Made by a program: the position numbers and the translations under genes
Notes under the pieces: model-generated
What the model was told of the DNA's origin: nothing
Database searches by the model: none
What the model saw: the letters and a program-made list of their open reading frames with translations, nothing else
Assembly: GCA_947069175.1 (NCBI GenBank)
Contig: CAMTDV010000003.1
Location: 46,401,194 to 46,465,193 of the forward strand
Length of the DNA stretch: 64,000 bases
Source of the DNA: Scalesia atractyloides
Taxonomy: Eukaryota; Streptophyta; Magnoliopsida; Asterales; Asteraceae
Direction: 5' to 3'
In this document: one piece after another, positions 57,631 to 64,000 of the stretch
How positions within the stretch are numbered: position 1 is the stretch's first letter
Layout: every line of letters starts with the position of its first letter

Positions 57631-58109
57631 TAGTGGAGAGTTCAAATGAGAAGAAAAATTGTAAGAATCACTTTTAAACCAATAGAAATTCTCTATTTAC
57701 TTCATTTAATGTGTGTATTTAATATTATGAAAAAGAGCATATAGGTAATCTATAATTGTCATTAATTAGCTAATTAATTAAATTTGTAACTCATTTTTTA
57801 TATACTTTTTCAAGATAAAATAATTTATGGTGAAGGACAATTTTCAACATGTGTAGGATAAATTTTAATATGTATAGGATAAATTTTGAAATATGTAGGA
57901 TATTTTTACATGTGTGTAGGGTAAATTCTGATAAGTATAAGATACATGTAGGATAAATTTTGAAATGTGTAGGATATAATATTTTTGTTTTATTAATGAG
58001 AGATAACATAATTAATGAGAGGAGTTATAAATTATTTAATGTTTTACCATTATGCCCTTTCTTCTTTTTCTTCTCATATTAAATTTCTTCTCAAATGAAC
58101 CTTCCCCTA
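57631..58109. mobile_element. TA-flanked MITE 3
   Basis: The ends are inverted repeats: TAGTGGAGAGTTCAAATGAG on the left; the right end read inverted is TAGGGGAAGGTTCATTTGAG. It is bordered by (TA)n on both sides. Internal GTGTAGGATAAATTTTGA repeats lie at 57850-57970. Confidence 0.7.
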
Positions 58110-58116
58110 TATATAT

Positions 58117-58520
58117 ATGGTGGGGTTCGGCTACAAAGTCCATTTTTCTACAAAGTGTACAAAGTCATAAAACACCACAATTTCAGCCATAAAACACACT
58201 TAAAACCAACAAATAACAGAGTGAAGATCATTAAAACACAATATCCAAACCCTTAAAGTCCATAAAAACTTCAAACACACCATCGTAGAACTATGAATAT
58301 AAAACACAACATGATAATCAACATAAAACACACTAATGTTAGTTATTCGCTAATCAAAGCCTTATCATCCAAAACACAACACAAAACCCACAAATATAGC
58401 GTTTAGTAATCTTAACTTTGTTATTTGTAGGTTTTGAGTGTGTTTTATGGTTTACATGATGGTGTTTTATGACTTTTTACAATTTGTATGAAAAATTGAC
58501 TTTATAGCCAACTCCCACTA
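58117..58520. mobile_element. TA-flanked MITE 4 with long inverted ends
   Basis: The left end TGGTGGGGTTCGGCTACAAA mirrors the right end, which read inverted is TAGTGGGAGTTGGCTATAAA. The match continues through about 55 bases on each side up to GTCATAAAACACC. (TA)n lies on both sides. Confidence 0.75.
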
Positions 58521-59057
58521 TATATATATATATATATATACACATACACAAAGGATAAATCGAAACCCACCTTAGTTAAAGAAACACCTAAAACTTAATC
58601 TCCACCATCCATCTCATATGATTAATAGTGGATATTAAAAAGATATAAAAAGTTAATTTCTCAAACTTTTTCAGACATATGTTACAGTCTGACAAAAAGT
58701 GTAAAAGGTTACACTTTTCCCTCTTCTTTGACAAAAAAAATGTGACAGCTACATTGTTACATGAAAATCTCACTTTAAAAAAATGTAACATGTGTTTTTT
58801 AAGTGCATTACAAATTAAAAACTGCGTAAATTATAAGTTCTAAAATCCATACACTTCATATAATCTAAAAGAGTGTTATAGGTGGGTTACAAAAAATGTG
58901 AACAACCAAAATAATGTAACACAGAAAATGTTGTTAGTGTCAGAAAATGTTACAGGGGTCAGTAAAAATATTGCAGCAAAAAAGTGTAACATGTGGCAGC
59001 ATGATGTTCATCCATTAGGTTTTCGGAGTTTTTGCAAATCACATGATATATATATAG
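58521..59057. repeat. Possible fifth MITE between TA tracts
   Basis: Bounded by (TA)n at 58520-58540 and about 59046-59055. It is rich in TGTAACA/TGTTACA repeats (58680-58990). Inverted ends are not clear, so it is only a candidate. Confidence 0.4.
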
Positions 59058-59280
59058 AGAGAGAGGATTCGGATTAAGGGAAAACCTCTATGACTTGTGA
59101 GAATTTAGAGAACTCGACTCGAAGTGGGTTTTTCAGTCACCGCTGTTGTAAAATGCTAATGACATCAGCATGACATCTATTTTTTATAGCATTTACGGCT
59201 GCCGTAAACAAAATTTTTTTTTTGAAAAATTTGTCGTAAGGCCGAGTTTTTATTTTACTTAACCCTATCTATATGTGTGT
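59058..59280. repeat. Possible sixth TA/GA-bounded element
   Basis: Begins GAGAGAGAGGATTCGGATTAAG and ends ACTTAACCCTATCTATATGTG. The ends are only weakly inverted. It contains an inverted GCATTTACGGCTGCCGTAAA. Low confidence as a separate element. Confidence 0.3.
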
Positions 59281-59914
59281 ATATATTAAAAAAAAAATAA
59301 AAGAGATTATATTGGGTATATAATCGGGAAAAAATATACATATTATCGGGTTATTGGGTCAGGTAAACGGGTATATCACCAAATCTAAAATCCGTGAAAA
59401 AAAATAAAAAACAAATCCCATACTCATCCCAAACTCGATTAACCAACTCCAAACCGGTCCAAAATATGTCGAGTTTCGGGTTTACCCATCAAGTTTAGGT
59501 TCCATTGCCATTTCTAATCAAAACACCCGAAAGAAAGGCCGAAAACCAATTATCGTGGATGATTGGATCAATTATTGATTAGAAAGATGATCGGGTTGAG
59601 GGGTGGAGCCAAGTAATAAACACGGATATGATACAGTAAAAAAATAATTAAATAGATTGTATGTACTATTTACGTATTAAAAGTCAAGTGACACCGACAC
59701 CGACACCGATCGGATTGAAGATGAGATGGTAGTTGCATCCTTTTCATACAAGCTTAATTACTTCAATCCTAAGATGACCCCTTTCATTCACACACTCAAT
59801 CCACCTAATTCTAAATCTACGAGTCTTTTTCAAATCGGTTCAAACCTAACATGAAAACTCAACCTACCCATTTATAAATTCACGCGTCTTTTGCGTGTGC
59901 GATCGGAGGATTCG
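59281..59914. other. Upstream region of WAT1-like exon 1a
   Basis: No coding sequence. Contains a short GACACC run (59691-59708), and TATAAAT at 59874-59880 about 35 bp before the ATG. The latter is close for a TATA box but possible. Confidence 0.4.
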
Positions 59915-60135
59915 ATGGAAATATCACATGGCGGCGGTAGCGGTGGCGGTGGCGTTACCGGCGGTGAATCACGGAAAGCACACGTGGCAAAGACATGTGT
60001 ACAATTGTTGAGTGGAGGATATCATGTGATAACGAAAGTAGCTCTAAACGGCGGAGTGGATGAGATCGTTTTCTGCTTGTATCGTGACTTTATTGCCCTC
60101 TCTATCCTTGCTCCCATCGCCTATCTTCGTGAAAA
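59915..60135 (+). CDS. WAT1/UMAMIT-like transporter, isolated first exon (1a)
   Basis: ATG at 59915 opens a frame without stops: a Gly-rich start (HGGGSGGGGVTGGE), then KAHVAKTCVQLLSGGYHVIT and VDEIVFCLYRDFIALSILA, ending PIAYLRE. These are the first two membrane helices of the EamA/WAT1 (nodulin MtN21-like) family. A donor GTTGGT at 60136 ends the exon after 221 bases, the same place and phase as exon 1b at 62194. By hand count 40 of 56 aligned residues agree with 1b. No exon 2 is found before 61998. It is either an alternative first exon of the gene to the right or the remnant of a tandem duplicate. Confidence 0.65.
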
Positions 60136-61727
60136 GTTGGTTGATCATCTTCAAAGTTTCATACCTATTTGTCATTGTAAATAATTATTATTGTTAGGCA
60201 TAATTCTTTTTTATCGGAACTCATTGTTTTTATTTTTAACGGCCCTGTTAATTTACCGATGGGACATTGCATAATGGAATTTAAGATTCTTGAATATCAA
60301 GTCTGTTACAGATAATGTGCTTGCTATGTGTAGGGACGGTTTTGTGTAACGACACAACCCTCGTGTCGTGATGACATATTAAACCTACTAAAAAGTAATA
60401 TTTACAGATATAGCCCTACATTCCATGCATTCTTAAAAACCTTGGGTCGGGAATTATTAGGTCCAATATGTTTTACTATGCATACTTAATTTATCTTAGC
60501 GTTCCTAAAACTTAATTCACTCCACGTTTTGCTTCCCTTGTTTTTCTCAAAACTGCAAATTTTGATTGTTGAACCTCTAGCCTTTTGGTTAGATTAACTT
60601 TGGTTTTTAGTTATTTGGTATGTATAAAAAATAATTCGGTTGTGGTTGATCAATTGATTGACATCGTACTTCAGTTTTGGTTTTCGGTTAACTGTGTTTC
60701 ATTTTGCTTCAACAAAATTTGTATTTGAGCCTCAAAATTTAGACTTTATCGTTAAGTAATCTAATATATAAAACAAATATTCGAACAAAAACATAAATAT
60801 ATCTAATATATAAAACAAATATTCGAACAAAAACATAAATATACATAGAGGTTAGGCTCAGTAAATTTAAATATTAAGATGTACAGTTTACTTAATTTTT
60901 AATTAATTGTTTGGCTTGGTTTTAAGTTTAGCGTTGCACATATGTAAAGAATTCAAATATGCATAATTAGGTAGGTTCGTTCGAAAATTCATAGATTTGA
61001 AAACTAAATTCGAAATTTGGTTCGGGTATTGCCTCAATACGAATATGAATTAGGTATTTGATGTAAAACACTAAGTTGGAAAAATATTGACATGCGGAGA
61101 GTTTTTGATGTGTTTTGATTCCTTTGCATCGTTTCTCTTGTATGTTTGGTGGTGACTGGTGAGTACCAATGTGGGCTGGTCCACTTGATAAAGGCAAATG
61201 CATCTTATGGGGGGTCTCATGTTTAACAACGAGCAACAGGGTATTTTTGAGTAAATGGTGTAAGGTAGAGTGATCAAGATTTGCAGTTAAAAAAATGTTT
61301 AGAGGAGGTGTAGGCTTGCTAGGCTATTTTTTTAATGAAAATTTGCTGGTTATTAAGAAAGAGTTATAAAAATATTATTTTAGTCAAATTATTTGTGTTG
61401 TTTCCTCTCATTTTCACCCATGACAGGAAGACTAAGATGGATAAGTATAGTTAAGGGAGGCCAGGACATTTGCGGGTAAGAGCTTCTCGGCTTTGAACCC
61501 ATGCTAGAACACCATTTTCACGCACAAGGGTAGGGTAGGTGGGTTGGTTTTTGCCACAAGAAGTATTCGTGTAAGATTCGAGTTGTTTGAGGAGGTTATT
61601 GAAATTGGGATTAGTTAAGGCGTGGCGAGTATTCTATGTCTGACGAGTAACTTTGAAAAAAAATTTGACATAACAAAGAGTTAATTCGAGTGAAACAGGC
61701 GGCCAACAATTGTAGAAAACTCCAAAA
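60136..61727. other. Spacer between the two WAT1-like first exons
   Basis: No further exon of the transporter family is recognised. Holds a hairpin ACGACAC/GTGTCGT (60336-60360 region) and a perfect 42-bp tandem duplication (60759-60842). Short minus-strand open frames at 60967-61277 resemble nothing I know. Confidence 0.5.
60759..60842. repeat. Perfect 42-bp tandem duplication
   Basis: ATCTAATATATAAAACAAAT and the following 22 bases occur twice without a difference (60759-60800, 60801-60842). Confidence 0.95.
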
Positions 61728-61862
61728 TTCAGAGAGTACATCCATCCTTCCACTCCAATTTAACTATGACATCCTCCTCCTCCTCCTCCTCCTCATCTTC
61801 AGAGAGTACATCCATCCTTCCACTCCAATTTAACTATGACATCCTCCTCCTCCTCCTCATCT
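61728..61862 (+). repeat. 70-bp tandem duplication with (TCC)n in the 5' leader of the WAT1-like gene
   Basis: TTCAGAGAGTACATCCATCC begins both units (61728 and 61798). Each runs into ACTATGACATCC and a TCC run, nine units in the first and about six in the second. Both units contain an upstream ATG (ACTATGACATCC), so they could place short upstream frames before the main ATG. Confidence 0.9.
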
Positions 61863-61997
61863 CTTCCACCATCCCACAGTCAACCGAATATTTTATTGGC
61901 GGTTTTAGATCAGATCAACTTCACACGAAACCTCTACCTCTACCTACTACATATTTCTGTATGCGTGTGTGTGTGTGTCTCATCTGCTTAGATAACG

Positions 61998-64000
61998 ATG
62001 TCCTCACTCGGTGGCGGTGGCGAACAGCCATGGAAAGCACACACAGCAATGGCGTTTGTGCAGCTGTTCAATGGAGGATATCATGTCATCACTACCGTTG
62101 CTCTCAATGGCGGAGTCAACGATATTGTTTTCTGTGTCTACCGTGATATCCTTGCCCTAACGATTCTCGCACCCATTGCCTACTTCCGTGAAAAGTTAGT
62201 TCATCTCTTTTACTTCCCATTGCTGATGTTTCTTTCAACAATTTTTATAGAGTTGACTAAGTTAGACACAAAATTGACATTCACTGTTGGCTATGGCTTA
62301 GCCCTAGCCCTATTTTCATGATTTCCCTAAAGTTGCCACGATACCCTTACTAGATCCTCCTTCCCATCGCCTATTTTCTTGTGTCGATTCTTTTCTTACT
62401 TCCAAACAATTGTCGCTCGAATTAATGTCTTCTGTTTTGCTAAGTAGTTAATGCGTTGTCCTTGAATTAAGGTATTCTGTTTTGCTAAGTAGTTAATGCG
62501 GTAAAAGATTTGAGATATCGGTTATCGCGGTGAGATATTGGTAATTTTAATATCATGCTAAATCTATATATATAGCAACTTAACACAAATAATTCAGTAT
62601 ACTCTCCTATCATTAACAAATTAACCGTTTACAACTTTCAAAACACTAACAATTGTAGCAAGTAGGCACCGACTAGGATTTAAAACACTAACATTTACAC
62701 TAACGATTAAGACTTAAAACACTAATAGCAACAATAATGAGAAAGACGACGAATGGTAGAACTAAAAAGAAAGGCACTGATATTGGGAAAATCGGTGATA
62801 TATTGGTCCAATATCGGTCAATATCATTGATATTATCGGTACCGATATTCTGACCGATATTTTGCACAGATATCTCGGCAGGGAACCAATAACCGATATA
62901 TCACTGATATATCGGTGATATATCAGGATATTAACTACATAGTTGTTATGATACATCGTGATGAAGTGTATTTGTAAATGTTATGAGAAAGTATACTACA
63001 TACGGTGATGAAGATCTAGTAGGGTTGACTTTATCATTGTAGCTGTTGGACTTAAGACTTGAGGTTGATTAGTTAGTTTACACAGTAACTTTAATATATG
63101 CTACATTGCAAGAAGTAATTAAGGTTTAAGGATGCTTATGTATGCGTGTGTGTTTGATTACTATCAATTTCGGTTAGGACGTTATCTATATGGTAATCAG
63201 CTAATCATATTTGTGAAAAGTAACAAGTACAGTAATATCTGGGTTAACTTACCTTTATATATAGGACACTAGTAGATAGAGTTGAATTGAGCATAACTGG
63301 AAGAGACTTCTGCCCGTATTATGGTAGTGTTTTTTTAAAAAAATATCATTCAGGTCCTATCTAACACTCCAACTGAGCATGCAGGAGTTATTTATCCTTT
63401 TAAATACATCACTGGAGCTATATTATCTGCTTGGAACTTTGATTTATTGTTTCAGTATATTAGCAGTGTGTGATCTAGTTGTTAATGGATAGGCTATGTA
63501 TGTCCTAATCTCTTTTCTTTCTCCCAGATTTGTTTGATTCTTATTTTAGTGAGATCTAGTATTAATGTTTGGAGAAGTATGTTGTTTATTATCATACATG
63601 TAAAGTGTTTTTGGTCTGTGTTATTGTACAGTCAAATATGTTGATTAGTATGCATTAGCCAATGCTCAGTTCACATTCATGTATAACCTTTTTACCATAT
63701 ATCATTGGCCTGTCTGTAATCACCAGTTGTATCATCTGGGACACGTGATTAAACAGAAGTTGGTTTATTGTTTGTAGGAGAACCAGACCAGCTATGACTA
63801 GACACTTTCTCTTCACTTTCTTTCTTCTTGGATTGACTGGGTAAGTCTATCTCCAAAGTTGTCATTCTAATAGTTTTTTGGGTTAATCCTCTATTAGTTT
63901 GTTCTTGGTTGCACCTATTTCCCTTGTTTTACTTATGATTTTGCGATTGTCCTTGACCTTAAATAGGATATTTGGGAACCAGCTTTTGTTTCTTGTTGGT
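61998..64000 (+). CDS. WAT1-related (UMAMIT/EamA) transporter gene, 5' part, exons 1-3
   Basis: Exons 61998-62194, 63778-63840 and 63967 to beyond the window. Introns are GT..AG (GTTAGT donor at 62195; GTAAGT donor at 63841; acceptors TTTGTAG and AAATAG), all in phase 2. The protein starts MSSLGGGGEQPWKAHTAMAF, then VQLFNGGYHVITTVALNGG (first helix), IVFCVYRDILALTILAPIAY (second helix), a basic turn REKRTRPAMTRH, FLFTFFLLGLTG (third helix) and IFGNQLLFLVG (fourth helix begins). This is the plant drug/metabolite-transporter family containing WAT1, a tonoplast auxin exporter, and UMAMIT amino-acid exporters. About 95 residues of an expected 350-400 are in the window. No defect is seen. The substrate cannot be told from this part. 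Confidence 0.9.
62195..63777 (+). other. Intron 1 of the WAT1-like gene (1583 bp)
   Basis: AT-rich, with GTTAGT donor and TGTTTGTAG acceptor. It holds a 45-bp tandem duplication (62419-62500, unit with TTCTGTTTTGCTAAGTAGTT) and a GATATATCGG-rich repeat (62505-62945). Confidence 0.8.
62505..62945. repeat. CGATATATCGG-rich repeat in intron 1
   Basis: Dense ATATCGG/CCGATAT words: TTTGAGATATCGGTTATCGC at the left, and at 62770-62935 about ten half-sites including CCGATATATCACTGATATAT and CGGTGATATATC. It looks like a small non-autonomous element with palindromic ends. Its exact borders are unclear. Confidence 0.5.

Noticed and set aside
60967..61277. Two overlapping minus-strand frames between the transporter exons
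   Set aside because: No recognisable domain, no codon bias and no splice or promoter context. Chance frames in AT-rich DNA are enough.

Overview
This window is nuclear DNA of a flowering plant, almost certainly a eudicot. The signs are AT-rich intergenic sequence, canonical GT..AG plant introns, a WAT1/UMAMIT-type transporter gene at the right end, and dense nested Gypsy and Copia LTR retrotransposons. The repeat style (2-4 kb chromovirus LTRs, Tat elements with an antisense ORF) makes me think of Asteraceae, but that is an inference from memory and weak. No bacterial, organellar, rRNA, CRISPR or intact tRNA feature was found.

Left part, 1-25044. One Gypsy chromovirus-like element (A) runs from before the window edge to 25044. 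Its 5' LTR ends at 2265 next to an initiator-Met primer-binding site. Its gag is split by a 2.7-kb solo LTR (4930-7617, perfect TSD TCTCC) that carries four tRNA-like cassettes. Its leader is split by a 511-bp Copia-like solo LTR (3109-3619) with an array of GTAC-core palindromes next to its TATA box. Its integrase is mostly deleted. Its 3' LTR is split by a probable Helitron (about 11063-24076, minus strand) that carries fragments of a PPR gene and an F-box gene. The Helitron is itself split by a Tat-type Gypsy element (C, 11802-21992) with a deleted integrase and an antisense 'gypsy-type transposase' ORF.

Middle, 25045-35395. There is a terminal SWIB-domain exon (25446-25568), a short TIR element, degenerate tandem repeats with a Helitron-like tail, a truncated Copia element (minus, 27854-30118) and the 3' half of a chromovirus with a 3.4-kb LTR (30118-35395).

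Right-centre, 35396-56879. A second Tat element (G) is broken up by a chromovirus D (37223-50516, minus strand, perfect TSD CGACA) and by a 3-kb solo LTR H (50816-56008). D contains a 620-bp solo LTR, a 4.0-kb solo LTR and a TA-flanked MITE. H contains solo LTR I (50930-53048, perfect TSD GATAA). Reading junctions and target-site duplications gives a clear relative order of insertion: G, then D and H, then the elements inside them.

Right end, 56880-64000. A run of MITE-like elements is joined head to tail through short (TA)n tracts (56917-59270). The only convincing host gene follows: a WAT1/EamA-type membrane transporter whose exons 1-3 lie at 61998-62194, 63778-63840 and 63967-64000 and continue past the edge. 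A second, diverged first exon (59915-60135) with the same splice phase lies 1.9 kb upstream. It could be an alternative first exon or the relic of a tandem duplicate.

The retroelement coding regions all carry stops or frameshifts. They are annotated as broken copies and none has been reconstructed.
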